DNA of 64,000 nt from DATGMS01 sp035303945. Its GTDB lineage: Bacteria > Bacteroidota > Bacteroidia > Cytophagales > Cyclobacteriaceae. Shown here in pieces: positions 34,417-42,961 of this stretch. Where the stretch lies: assembly GCA_035303945.1 (NCBI GenBank), contig DATGQZ010000023.1:44919-108918 (forward strand), written 5' to 3'. The notes beneath the pieces were generated by a model. The model was given only the letters and a program-made list of their open reading frames with translations. It made no database searches and was not told the origin of the DNA. Positions within the stretch are counted from its first letter, which is position 1; each line of letters starts with the position of its first letter. Both the position numbers and the translations under genes were made by a program.

Positions 34417-35198
34417 TGAAGATAAAGTTATTCCCTGCCTTACAGTATTTGATTTACTTTCTTAAAAAGGAAGACCGACACGCTTTGCAGTCTCCTTATG
34501 CCTACCTAATCTACCAAGGACTAAAGGATTATCGGTTTCGGTATAAAGAAGGAATTCCAGAAATAGAAGCCCTGCGTCGAGGGTTTCTCCAAGATAGCCG
34601 ACTTATCCGAATCAATGATCTGGGAGCAGGATCGCTACGGTTTTCTTCGCCTGAACGAAAAGTTGCCGACATCGCCCAATACAGCTGCTCAAGCAAAAAG
34701 TATAACCTGCTCTATCAGTACTTTTGTGGGTTGACGCCCGCCTTTACTGTCATTGAACTTGGAACCTGTCTGGGGATTAACACCTGTTATCTTTCTGAGA
34801 TGGTGCAAGGATCCCTTTACAGCTTTGAAGGCGCCGAGGAACTCATCACTATCGCTCAAGGTCACTTAAGGGCAAGGAAAAAAATAAAGCTTATTGCTGG
34901 GGATATTTCCGAAACTTTGCCAACTTTCCTCCAAGATCATCTGACAGTCGATTTCGCCTTTGTCGATGCCAACCATACTTACCAACATACGTTAAGCTAT
35001 GTCAAACAAATCATGAAGAAGATCCATCCGGCATCAGTTATTATAATAGGCGATATCCATTGGTCCAAAGCCATGCATCGGGCATGGAATGAAATTCGGG
35101 GGATGGAAGAAGTTAGGATGAGCCTCGATTTCCATGAATGTGGGGTCCTGTTATTCAAGGAGGGGTTGGGCAAACAGCACTATGTCTTGAGTTATTAG
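34416..35198 (+). CDS. class I SAM-dependent methyltransferase
   Basis: 260 residues. The first 100 form a Bacteroidota-type helical N-terminus, followed by motif I FTVIELGTCLGINTCYLSEM (SAM-binding glycine loop), the acidic end of strand 2 (YSFEGAEE), and motif IV LTVDFAFVDANHTYQHT. The fold resembles the O-methyltransferase and Methyltransf_24 group, which may act on small molecules or lipids. The substrate is not predictable. Coupled to apaG by a TAATG overlap. Confidence 0.8.
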   Translation: MKIKLFPALQYLIYFLKKEDRHALQSPYAYLIYQGLKDYRFRYKEGIPEIEALRRGFLQDSRLIRINDLGAGSLRFSSPERKVADIAQYSCSSKKYNLLYQYFCGLTPAFTVIELGTCLGINTCYLSEMVQGSLYSFEGAEELITIAQGHLRARKKIKLIAGDISETLPTFLQDHLTVDFAFVDANHTYQHTLSYVKQIMKKIHPASVIIIGDIHWSKAMHRAWNEIRGMEEVRMSLDFHECGVLLFKEGLGKQHYVLSY

Positions 35199-35264
35199 TT
35201 GGTCTGGATATTGCTTGGAGAGAAAAAGTTTTAAAAATTCGCATTTTCAAATCATACATAAAGC

Positions 35265-36185
35265 ATGGATATGAACGAGGCCCCAGAAAACAATAAGCGC
35301 AAAGACACGGGCAAAAATATTTTAATCGTCGTGCTGGTGATCCTGGTGATCCTGAGCGGCATCAAACTGTATCGTGATTCCAAGGAGAAAGAGCAGCAGT
35401 CTGAAGAAATCCTTATCCTTTCAGAAGACAACAGTGACCTTAATATGCGGCTGGATTCCATGACCTACCAGTTGGACTTGAGGATCAAGGAGATTGAAAA
35501 ACTAGGTGGAGATATTGATTCGCTCGTCACCATCAAAGAGCAGCTTATCCAGGAAAGAAATTCCGATAAGAAAAGATCTGCAGCAGACATCGCCAGTCTG
35601 AACAAAAAGATAGATGGCTACGGCGCACTGCTTAAAGAAAAGGATAGTGAGATCCTGAAATTGCGCGAACTGAATGAGCAGCTTTATACAGAAAACAAAG
35701 ACCTAAAGACCACCAAAGCTGAAATAGAAGAGGAGGTGGTCAAGCTAAATATCCGACAGCAGGAGTTGGAAGAAAAAGTCAATGTGGCAGCTACCCTCAA
35801 AGCAGAAAATATCGTGGTGGCTGCGGTAAATGCACGAGGGAGGGAGCGCACCGACGAATTCAGAAACCGGCAGCTACAAAAATTAAAGGTATCCTTCACC
35901 TTGGCCGAGAACAAAGTGGCGCAAGCTGGCACCAAAGACATCTATGTGCAGGTCCTTGGCCCCAACAATCAGGTGATCTTCGATGTCGCGAAAGGCTCAG
36001 GCACATTTAACATCGATGGCAGAGAGGAGTTCTATACCGCCAAACAGGATATCTTGTATGACAACAACCAGCAGCCACTGACCTATTTCTATGAAAAAGG
36101 ATCAGACTATACGCCGGGCAGGTACAATGTAAGGATATATGCAGACGGTGTCGTCATCGGCAGCAAGACCTTTGAGGTCAAGTAA
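35265..36185 (+). CDS. membrane-anchored coiled-coil protein
   Basis: 306 residues. A charged N-terminus, one membrane helix (about 19-34, ILIVVLVILVILSGI), then a long coiled coil (about 40-180) rich in Glu, Lys and Leu heptads. The globular C-terminal domain has VSFTLAENKVAQAGTKDIYVQVLGPNNQVIFD and GRYNVRIYADGVVIGSKTFEV, which looks like a beta-sandwich. The topology suggests a periplasmic stalk ending in an adhesive or binding domain. No family is recognised. A terminator follows before rpsF. A second ATG two codons in is possible. Confidence 0.75.
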   Translation: MDMNEAPENNKRKDTGKNILIVVLVILVILSGIKLYRDSKEKEQQSEEILILSEDNSDLNMRLDSMTYQLDLRIKEIEKLGGDIDSLVTIKEQLIQERNSDKKRSAADIASLNKKIDGYGALLKEKDSEILKLRELNEQLYTENKDLKTTKAEIEEEVVKLNIRQQELEEKVNVAATLKAENIVVAAVNARGRERTDEFRNRQLQKLKVSFTLAENKVAQAGTKDIYVQVLGPNNQVIFDVAKGSGTFNIDGREEFYTAKQDILYDNNQQPLTYFYEKGSDYTPGRYNVRIYADGVVIGSKTFEVK

Positions 36186-36208
36186 ACGCATAAGCCACAC
36201 CTCAGGCG

Positions 36209-36240
36209 AAGGGTTGCCGCTATGGTAGCCCTTTCTTGTC
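36209..36240 (+). terminator. terminator after the coiled-coil gene
   Basis: AAGGGTTGCC (36209-36218) pairs with GGTAGCCCTT (36224-36233), 10 bp with two G-U pairs, then a T-rich tail. The loop side (36217-36225) can alternatively pair with CCATAGCGG at 36251-36259. Confidence 0.6.
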
Positions 36241-36299
36241 TTACCTATTCCCATAGCGGTTTATATCTTCGCGGGAATACAGACTATATGCACCGAAAG

Positions 36300-36331
36300 C
36301 TTGTTTCTTTCCGATAATTCTTCTATTTTTG
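36300..36331 (+). promoter_or_regulatory. rpsF operon promoter
   Basis: TATTTTTG (36324-36331) fits TAnnTTTG, with CTTGTT (36300-36305) 18 nt upstream. It lies 40 nt before rpsF. Confidence 0.55.
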
Positions 36332-36371
36332 CGACCTGTTTAAGTAAAAATTAAAATTAAACAATTACAGA

Positions 36372-36743
36372 ATGTTCCAAAGACACTACGAAACGGTATT
36401 CATTTTAACTCCCGTTTTATCTGAAATTCAGATGAAGGATACCGTTGACAAGTTCGTGAACTTGTTAAAAGAAGAGGGGGCAGAGATTATCAATGTTGAA
36501 AACTGGGGGCTTAAGAAACTGGCCTACCCTATTCAGAAAAAAACCACTGGTTTTTATGTCATGGTTGAGTTCCTTGGTGATCCAACCTTGATCAAAAAAT
36601 TCGAACTTGAATTTAGAAGGGACGAAAAAGTAATGCGTTTCCTTACTACTGTATTGGACAAGCATGCAATTGCCTATGCAGAGAGAAGAAGAAAAGGAGA
36701 GTTTAACAAAAAATCTGAAGTTAAGGAGGAGCCAGCGAAATGA
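36372..36743 (+). CDS. rpsF: 30S ribosomal protein S6
   Basis: Binds 16S rRNA as a heterodimer with S18 in the platform. The 123-residue protein begins with the S6 fold RHYETVFILTPVLSE and shows ENWGLKKLAYPIQKKTTGFYVMVEF. The C-terminus is lysine/glutamate rich (NKKSEVKEEPAK), a common variable tail. Its stop overlaps the rpsR start by 4 bp, coupling production of the two partners. Confidence 0.97.
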   Translation: MFQRHYETVFILTPVLSEIQMKDTVDKFVNLLKEEGAEIINVENWGLKKLAYPIQKKTTGFYVMVEFLGDPTLIKKFELEFRRDEKVMRFLTTVLDKHAIAYAERRRKGEFNKKSEVKEEPAK

Positions 36744-36991
36744 CACTAAAGAACGAACCCATCAACAGAGGCGAAAACAGAAAGAAATATTGTCGCTTCA
36801 AAAAGCACGGCATCAAGTATATTGATTATAAGGATCCCAACTTCTTGTTGAAGTTTGTTAATGAACAGGGAAAAATCCTTCCAAGAAGATTGACAGGCAA
36901 CTCTGCGAAATTCCAGAGAAAAGTGGCCAACGCCATTAAGAAAGCAAGACACTTGGCATTGTTACCTTACGTAACCGACGGATTGAAATAA
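36740..36991 (+). CDS. rpsR: 30S ribosomal protein S18
   Basis: 83-residue S18 with KKYCRFKKHGIKYIDYKD, LPRRLTGNSAKFQRKVANAIKKARHLALLPY. Complete and standard. The second gene of the S6-S18-L9 unit, overlapping rpsF by 4 bp and 41 nt before rplI. The Cys in KKYCRF is retained, so it is not the zinc-independent multi-loss variant. Confidence 0.97.
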   Translation: MTLKNEPINRGENRKKYCRFKKHGIKYIDYKDPNFLLKFVNEQGKILPRRLTGNSAKFQRKVANAIKKARHLALLPYVTDGLK

Positions 36992-37032
36992 TCCCCGCCC
37001 TGTTTATTTATCAATAGTAAAATTCAAGAACA

Positions 37033-37476
37033 ATGGACGTAATTTTAAAAACAGACATAAAAGGGCTTGGTTACAAGAACGACTTGGTTCAGGTAAAACC
37101 AGGGTATGGCCGCAACTACCTTATCCCTCAAGGATTTGCAGTATTGGCAACTAAGTCCAACAAAAGAATTTTGGAAGAAAACATTAAGCAAGCTGCCCAC
37201 AAAGCAGAAAAGCTTAAAACTGAAGCAGAAGCACTAGCTGCCACTATTGAATCACTGACTTTGGAAATCAAAGCCAAAATTGGAGAATCAGGCAAAATCT
37301 TCGGTAAGGTTACTACACTTCAAATTTCCGATGCATTGGCCAGCAAAGGTGTCAATGTGGATAGAAAGAAAATTTCTATCAACTCACCTGTAGTAGGTGC
37401 CGGTGAATACGAAGCTGAAGTTGATCTTCACAGAGAAGTAAAAACAAACGTGAAGTTTGTAGTTGTTGCTGAATAA
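37033..37476 (+). CDS. rplI: 50S ribosomal protein L9
   Basis: 147-residue L9 with the N-terminal rRNA-binding domain (LKTDIKGLGYKNDLVQVKPGYGRNYLIPQGFA), the connecting helix (about 40-75) and the C-terminal domain ending in VNVKFVVVAE-like sequence. L9 sits at the base of the L1 stalk and limits frame slippage. The last gene of the operon, followed at once by a terminator. Confidence 0.97.
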   Translation: MDVILKTDIKGLGYKNDLVQVKPGYGRNYLIPQGFAVLATKSNKRILEENIKQAAHKAEKLKTEAEALAATIESLTLEIKAKIGESGKIFGKVTTLQISDALASKGVNVDRKKISINSPVVGAGEYEAEVDLHREVKTNVKFVVVAE

Positions 37477-37496
37477 GCTTCCGTATAATACATTTT

Positions 37497-37529
37497 AAAA
37501 AGCCAAGAACCTCGGTTCCTGGCTTTTTT
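37497..37529 (+). terminator. terminator after rplI
   Basis: AAAAAGCCA (37497-37505) and its complement from 37520 pair around an inner GAACC/GGTTC stem, followed by T residues. Confidence 0.85.
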
Positions 37530-37606
37530 GCTTTATAGGCCTTACGGCCAAGGCATAAATACATACCTAATGTCTCCGCCCCATTTTCATTTGCGCTAAA
37601 GTCTAT

Positions 37607-37614
37607 TATCTTTG
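37607..37614 (+). promoter_or_regulatory. -7 promoter box for the first DUF4038 gene
   Basis: TATCTTTG, matching the other promoters in the window, 48 nt before the ATG. A convincing -33 box is not clear. Confidence 0.45.
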
Positions 37615-37661
37615 ATACCATCGCGAGGATTTGTCAAAACATAAACCCAAACCACCAAATC

Positions 37662-39293
37662 ATGAATAAGCTTCTTTTATTCATCTTTTTATTTGGCTGC
37701 CTTACCCTAACAGGCAAGGCCCAAACCCAACAATGGGACAAACTTGAACTTTCCTTCACCAGCAAAAAGCAATATCAAAACCCGCTTTATGAGCTGGAAG
37801 AGTTTTATGCTGTCTTTACCTCCCCTACAGGCAGAACCCGAAAAATCCATGGCTTTTGGGATGGAGAACAAGCCTTTAAACTACGGTTTTCCCCAGATGA
37901 ACTGGGCACCTGGACTTACCAAACCCATAGCCCTGACAATGGACTTGGTGGGCAGCAGGGGAAATTCCACTGCGTCCCGACCACCAATCCACTCACGCTT
38001 TATCAAAAAGGGGCTATCAAAAGAAGTAAAGGGGATTACCACCTTAGCTATTCCGACGGTACACCCTTCTTCTTTACGGCCTGTACTGCTTGGAATGGGC
38101 CTCTCAAATCCACGGATGAAGAATGGGAGCGATATTTATCGCATAGAGCAAAGAACAATTATAATGTCATCCAATTTGTCACCACCCAATGGCGCGGCGC
38201 ATCGACCGACCGCCATGGAGAAGTGGCATTTACCGGTAGCGGAAAAATAAATTTAAACACCGAATTCTTCAAGCGGCTAGATAAGAAAGTGGACCGCATC
38301 AATGCACACGGTTTGGTAGCTGCTCCTGTCCTATTGTGGGCATTGCCCGTGGGATCAGGCCGGGAACTTAGCCCCGGCTACACCCTACCCGATGCGGAAG
38401 CCATCCTCCTTGCCAGGTATATGGTAGCCCGCTATGGCGGCAACCATGTGATCTGGTTTTTGGGAGGTGATGGTCAATACACGGATAGCTTTGAGCAAAG
38501 ATGGAAAACCATCGGCCGGGGCGTTTTTGGCGATATGGAACATCCCGGCGTCGTGGCCCAGCATCCCAGAGGCAGTTCCTGGATCGGCGAACTCTACAAA
38601 GATGAACACTGGCTGGATATTGTAGGTTATCAGTCCAGCCACAACAATCAGCAGGCTGTGGTCGATTGGATCAATAAAGGTCCGATGGCCAATCAATGGG
38701 ATAAGTTGCCTTCCCGGCCATTGATCAACCTAGAGCCAAATTACGAAGAAATCAATTTTAAAATTACCGCAGAAGACGTGAGAAACGCCTCCTATTGGAG
38801 CGTCTTTGCCACGCCACTCGCCGGGATCACCTATGGCGCCAACGGCATTTGGCCATGGATTCAGGAAGAGCAGGGCCTGATCGAAAACCACGGCAACCCG
38901 GGTGGAAAAGGCCCTACCCCCTGGTATAAAAGCATTGACTTTCCAGGCAGCCTACAAATCGGTTACCTCTCGGCTTTTATTCAACAATACGAGTGGTGGA
39001 AGCTTAAGCCAGTACCTGAATTACTGATTGAACAACCAGGAGATAAGGTTTTCAACCATTTTATCCCTGTAGTGGCCGACGATAGCCACACCCTCTTATT
39101 GGCCTATACCCCTGTCCAGCAGGAAATCAAGATAAGAAACCCACGGAATCTGAGCTATACAGCCCAATGGTTTGACCCTGTCCACAATAAATATTCAAAA
39201 GCAGAACTAAACACCGGTAAAGGATGGATTTCCTCCACCCCTCCCGCTACACAGGATTTTGTATTGGTGTTGGAGGTTGTGAGTAGTGATTAA
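37662..39293 (+). CDS. secreted glycoside hydrolase-like protein (DUF5060-DUF4038, apiosidase-like)
   Basis: 543 residues with a signal peptide (MNKLLLFIFLFGCLTLTGKAQ). The N-terminal beta-sandwich resembles DUF5060 (WDKLELSFTSKKQ to about residue 100). A DUF4038-like TIM barrel follows (HLSYSDGTPFFFTACTAWNG, NYNVIQFVTTQWRG, VIWFLGGDGQY, NLEPNYEEI, ASYWSVFATPLAGITYGANGIWPW), then a C-terminal beta domain. Related DUF4038 enzymes include GH140 apiosidases that release apiose from rhamnogalacturonan II. The probable acids are in the WFLGGD and NLEPNYE segments (inference). The specific substrate is unproven. Confidence 0.82.
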   Translation: MNKLLLFIFLFGCLTLTGKAQTQQWDKLELSFTSKKQYQNPLYELEEFYAVFTSPTGRTRKIHGFWDGEQAFKLRFSPDELGTWTYQTHSPDNGLGGQQGKFHCVPTTNPLTLYQKGAIKRSKGDYHLSYSDGTPFFFTACTAWNGPLKSTDEEWERYLSHRAKNNYNVIQFVTTQWRGASTDRHGEVAFTGSGKINLNTEFFKRLDKKVDRINAHGLVAAPVLLWALPVGSGRELSPGYTLPDAEAILLARYMVARYGGNHVIWFLGGDGQYTDSFEQRWKTIGRGVFGDMEHPGVVAQHPRGSSWIGELYKDEHWLDIVGYQSSHNNQQAVVDWINKGPMANQWDKLPSRPLINLEPNYEEINFKITAEDVRNASYWSVFATPLAGITYGANGIWPWIQEEQGLIENHGNPGGKGPTPWYKSIDFPGSLQIGYLSAFIQQYEWWKLKPVPELLIEQPGDKVFNHFIPVVADDSHTLLLAYTPVQQEIKIRNPRNLSYTAQWFDPVHNKYSKAELNTGKGWISSTPPATQDFVLVLEVVSSD

Positions 39294-39379
39294 CGCGTCA
39301 CGATCTCTTAGCCTAAAGAGGCTTCGCAGAGAATCGATGTTGAACATTAAATATCGTTTATTAAAATATTTGTCCACGC

Positions 39380-40726
39380 ATGATAAAATCTCTTGTCTTC
39401 CTTTTCTCCTTTAGCTTGCTGCTTCTCGACGGCTTTTCGCAATCATCGGTTCCATTGAAGATCAGTTCGGACAGCAGGTATATTGTCTATAGCAATGGGG
39501 AGCCGTTCTTTTGGCTAGGGGACACCGCCTGGGAACTGTTCCATAGAACCGACCGGCAGGAGGCTGACTTATATCTACAAAATAGGGCAACGAAGGGTTT
39601 TACGGTAATCCAAGCTGTCGTATTGGCAGAACTGGAAGGGTTGACGGTCCCCAACTCCATCGGAGAAAAACCCCTGCATGACAATAACCCTGACAAACCG
39701 AATGAAGCTTACTTCCAATACGTGGATTATATTGTCAATCAAGCCAACAAGCTCGGTATGTACATAGGAATGCTGCCTACCTGGGGAGATAAGTTCAACA
39801 AGAGCTGGGGGGTTGGTCCGGAAATATTTACGCCTGAAAACGCCTACAGTTATGGCCAGTGGTTAGGAAACAGGTATAAGGACAAGGGCGTTATATGGAT
39901 ATTGGGCGGCGACAGAAATCCGGCAGATGATGAGGATCTCCAGATCATCCGCAACATGGCCGCGGGAATACGGGCGGCTGTGGGAAATAGCCAGTTGATG
40001 ACCATGCACCCACAAGGAGGGAGCAACTCGGCCACTTGGTTCCATAATGACGAGTGGTTGGACTTCAACATGTTTCAGTCGGGACATGGGCAAAAGGACA
40101 ATCCCAATTATCAGGTCACCCGCAAACTTTATGAATTGGCCCCCACCAAGCCGGTGCTGGACGGAGAACCTCTTTATGAAGACCATCCTATCAATTGGAA
40201 GCCTCAGGAAGGCTGGTTTGATGAATTTGAAAGTAGAAGAGCCGGATACTGGTCTATGCTGGCGGGCGCCTTGGGGTATACTTATGGCAATCACAATATT
40301 TGGCAGATGTGGCTGCCAGAGCGGACTGCCATTTCCTCCGCCAGAACTCCCTGGACACAAAGCTTAGACTATCCCGGCGCATTTCAAGCGGGATTTATGC
40401 GCGCTTTCTTGGAAACTTTGGCGTGGCAAAAGCTGGTGCCTCGGCAGGATCTGGTCCAAAACGCTCCTGATGATCCGGCGATGACTGTACTTGCCGCCAA
40501 AGCTGCTGATGACAGCTTCATGCTGGCCTACACCCCTTACGGTTCCAACTTTACCCTACGTGTTGATGAGCTGAAGGGGAAACAGGTGGACATCAGTTGG
40601 TTTAACCCAAGAATAGGACAGTCTATAATTGTGGGCCAACTCGACAAAAACGAGCTGATGCATTTCGACCCCCCTGCTGACGAAAAGCGCGGTAATGATT
40701 GGGTATTGGTGATCAAGGGCCAATAA
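39380..40726 (+). CDS. secreted DUF4038 glycoside hydrolase-like protein (GH140-type)
   Basis: 448 residues, signal peptide ending FSQSS, then directly the barrel: KISSDSRYIVYSNGEPFFWLGDTAWELFHRT, TVIQAVVLAELEGL, GVIWILGGDRNPADD, DGEPLYEDHPINW and AGYWSMLAGALGYTYGNHNIWQMW. A C-terminal beta domain ends the protein. The FFWLGDTAWELFHR block is characteristic of the apiosidase (GH140) group. It lacks the extra N-terminal domain of its neighbour 87 nt upstream, and the two are divergent paralogs on one strand. Periplasmic or surface sugar cleavage is likely; the substrate is inferred only. Confidence 0.85.
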   Translation: MIKSLVFLFSFSLLLLDGFSQSSVPLKISSDSRYIVYSNGEPFFWLGDTAWELFHRTDRQEADLYLQNRATKGFTVIQAVVLAELEGLTVPNSIGEKPLHDNNPDKPNEAYFQYVDYIVNQANKLGMYIGMLPTWGDKFNKSWGVGPEIFTPENAYSYGQWLGNRYKDKGVIWILGGDRNPADDEDLQIIRNMAAGIRAAVGNSQLMTMHPQGGSNSATWFHNDEWLDFNMFQSGHGQKDNPNYQVTRKLYELAPTKPVLDGEPLYEDHPINWKPQEGWFDEFESRRAGYWSMLAGALGYTYGNHNIWQMWLPERTAISSARTPWTQSLDYPGAFQAGFMRAFLETLAWQKLVPRQDLVQNAPDDPAMTVLAAKAADDSFMLAYTPYGSNFTLRVDELKGKQVDISWFNPRIGQSIIVGQLDKNELMHFDPPADEKRGNDWVLVIKGQ

Positions 40727-40867
40727 GCATCTGATGCAGTGTGGATCTCTGGCGTTAAGCCGGTTGGATTACCAATTATGCGCAAATTTTAAGATCTTTG
40801 ACATCTCATCAATTATCCACCCGAAATACTTGAACCTAGTTATTAGGATCAGTGCGAAACACCCGCT

Positions 40868-41518
40868 ATGCCCGGAAAAATAGAAAGGCCACAAACGCTT
40901 CAGGAGGAATTTGCCAATGCAGTCACCCATGGCATTGGCATTTTGTTTAGCGTGGTAGCGATATCCCTGCTGGTGACCTTTTCCGTCCTCCACGGTACTG
41001 CCATTCATATTGTCAGCAGCAGCATTTTCGGAGGATCAATTCTATTGCTTTACACCTTTTCAACTTTGTACCATGCCATTCCCTCTCCCGCCATTAAGCC
41101 ACTGCTGAGGGTATTTGATCATATCAGTATATATTTTCTGATCGCCGGCACCTATACCCCTTTCCTGCTGATTGCCTTGGGGGGTTGGCTGGGATGGCTG
41201 TATTTCGGGATCATTTGGGGACTGACATTGGTAGGGGTTTTATTTAAAACTTTCTATATGCACCGATTTCCCAAACTTTCGCTCACGTTATATCTTGGCA
41301 TGGGTTGGTTGGCCGTGTTTCTCATCCCACCCCTGCTGAACAGCCTAAGCGTTACCGAATTGATGCTTTTAGCTGGAGGAGGTGCTGCCTACACACTTGG
41401 AACCCTCTTTTATACCAACAAAAAGATGCCTTTCGCCCACAGCATCTGGCATATTTTTGTGCTGACGGGCACCGTACTGCACTTTATCGCCATCATGTAT
41501 CAGTTGGTAGAGCGGTAG
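40868..41518 (+). CDS. hemolysin III / PAQR-family membrane protein
   Basis: 216-residue protein with about seven membrane helices and the PAQR/HlyIII motifs: EEFANAVTHGIGILFSV, STLYHAIPSPAIKPLLRVFDHISIYFLIAGTYTPFLL, and the terminal HSIWHIFVLTGTVLHFIA with paired histidines. The conserved Ser/His/Asp set suggests a zinc-dependent hydrolase, as in other PAQR proteins. Cytolysis is not implied. Confidence 0.9.
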   Translation: MPGKIERPQTLQEEFANAVTHGIGILFSVVAISLLVTFSVLHGTAIHIVSSSIFGGSILLLYTFSTLYHAIPSPAIKPLLRVFDHISIYFLIAGTYTPFLLIALGGWLGWLYFGIIWGLTLVGVLFKTFYMHRFPKLSLTLYLGMGWLAVFLIPPLLNSLSVTELMLLAGGGAAYTLGTLFYTNKKMPFAHSIWHIFVLTGTVLHFIAIMYQLVER

Positions 41519-41734
41519 GAGTTGGATGACAGGAGACTAAAGGTCAGTACTTTCCTAGATAGTAACTCAGCGATGGAAGTGAGGGATGAGAAGGTTTGAA
41601 GTAAGCATCCCTTCTATCTCTATGGATCTCCAATCAAGGACTGAGATGGAAGTAATGGAAAAGAGTTATCTAGCCGTCGTTCATTCTATCCCTCCATCCC
41701 TTCCATTCCTTATATCTCTATCCCATCTTCCTTC
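41519..41734. repeat. purine/pyrimidine-biased intergenic repeat-like segment
   Basis: No gene. The left part is rich in GGATGAGAAGG-like purine blocks and the right part (about 41680-41740) in CCCTCCATCCCTTCC-like pyrimidine blocks, so the segment is partly self-complementary. Similar words (GGACTGAG, GATGGAAG) recur at 53571-53690. Confidence 0.4.
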
Positions 41735-42292
41735 CTATTTAAGAGACTTAATCACTCGGCAGGGATTGCCGGCGGCAAAAACATCATCAGGGATGTCTCT
41801 TGTCACCACGCTACCCGCTCCAATCACCGTACGGCTGCCAATCGTCACACCGGGACAAATAACCGCACTTCCCCCTACCCACACATCCTCTCCTATCCTA
41901 ATGGGTTTGGCATACTCCACTCCCGAGGCTCTTTCTACGGGAGCAATGGGGTGAGTTGCTGTATAGATCTGTACATTGGGACCAAAGAGCGTACGGCTAC
42001 CGATTTTGACCTCAGCCACATCCAACACCACACAGTTAAAGTTGAAAAAAACCTTTTCCCCCAGCGCCATATTATAACCGTAGTCACAATAAAAGGGTGG
42101 CTGTAACCAAAGTCCCTCCCCAGCGTTGGGGATAAGCACAGCTAATATCCTGATCCGCTCTTCCGCCTCATCTTCCCGGCTGTCATTAAGCCTCTTGAGC
42201 AACAAGCGCGTTTTTAGCCTATCTGCTACCAGCTGAGGGTCCAAAGGGTCATATAGCTCTCCGGCAATCATTTTTTCCTTTTGACTTTTCAT
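41735..42292 (-). CDS. maltose/galactoside O-acetyltransferase family protein
   Basis: 185 residues. An N-terminal Mac domain (MIAGELYDPLDPQLVADRL) is followed by a left-handed beta helix of hexapeptide repeats (VFFNFNCVVLDVAEVKIG, VWVGGSAVICPGVTIGSRTVIGAGSVV) ending AAGNPCRVIK. The catalytic His is in YTATHPI. Uses acetyl-CoA to acetylate a sugar or oligosaccharide hydroxyl; the physiological acceptor is usually unknown. Encoded alone. Confidence 0.9.
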   Translation of the reverse strand: MKSQKEKMIAGELYDPLDPQLVADRLKTRLLLKRLNDSREDEAEERIRILAVLIPNAGEGLWLQPPFYCDYGYNMALGEKVFFNFNCVVLDVAEVKIGSRTLFGPNVQIYTATHPIAPVERASGVEYAKPIRIGEDVWVGGSAVICPGVTIGSRTVIGAGSVVTRDIPDDVFAAGNPCRVIKSLK

Positions 42293-42427
42293 ATATTCTT
42301 ATTATTTTGTTTAAATTAATATAAAATTCCGCCCTATTTCCATTACGCGACAACAAATGGAGAATTTTGTCATCGGACCATTATAATTTGCAAATTTTGT
42401 GCTTCAAAGGCAAAAACCCCGTATCGT

Positions 42428-42928
42428 ATGAAAAATCGAACGATAGAGATAGCATCATTGACGGAAGCAGCGATATTCTATTTTACCTCGTCACAGGAAG
42501 AGAAAGACCTGTTGATGCACCAGATGTTTAGAGAGCAACCTGCGATATTGGAACTAATAGGTTTTCTTGATGGAGAATTTGATCTTCATCATACCAAAGT
42601 GATTATCCTTCAGCTTATCATGATATTTTATAAAGCAATTTTAATCCAACAGATTAAGATGAAAAAAATACCATTTAGTGACTTTTTGGCGGCATACGCC
42701 GAATTTATCCAGTTAAAAGATTATTACGATCACCCGGATAGGGAGTTGGATGAGGAAACGTATAAAAAATTGTTTGACAATTATCCCCAAAGCAAAATAT
42801 TAATGTATACCAATACCGCTCTCAACGTTCAATATCAACCCTATCTCGGAGATTCCCTTGAATCCGGCCACATATTTTACATGATGAAAATCTTTGGAGA
42901 GGTGGTGGATCAAAACATCATAGAATGA
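42428..42928 (+). CDS. protein of unknown function, 166 residues
   Basis: No signal peptide. Mostly helical by composition, with a hydrophobic stretch near residues 58-72 (HTKVIILQLIMIFYKAILIQQ) and an acidic/aromatic middle (FIQLKDYYDHPDRELDEE). No family, enzyme motif or repeat is recognised. Neighbours on both sides are on the opposite strand, so it is a single-gene unit. It is AT-richer than the surrounding enzymes, which may mean lineage-specific origin (weak). Confidence 0.55.
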   Translation: MKNRTIEIASLTEAAIFYFTSSQEEKDLLMHQMFREQPAILELIGFLDGEFDLHHTKVIILQLIMIFYKAILIQQIKMKKIPFSDFLAAYAEFIQLKDYYDHPDRELDEETYKKLFDNYPQSKILMYTNTALNVQYQPYLGDSLESGHIFYMMKIFGEVVDQNIIE

Positions 42929-42961
42929 TCACCATTGAACTGTTAATACCATTAAACTTCC

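Noticed and set aside
37744..38250. 168-codon frame inside the first DUF4038 gene
   Set aside because: Overlaps the signal-peptide-bearing enzyme in another phase with no recognisable domain.
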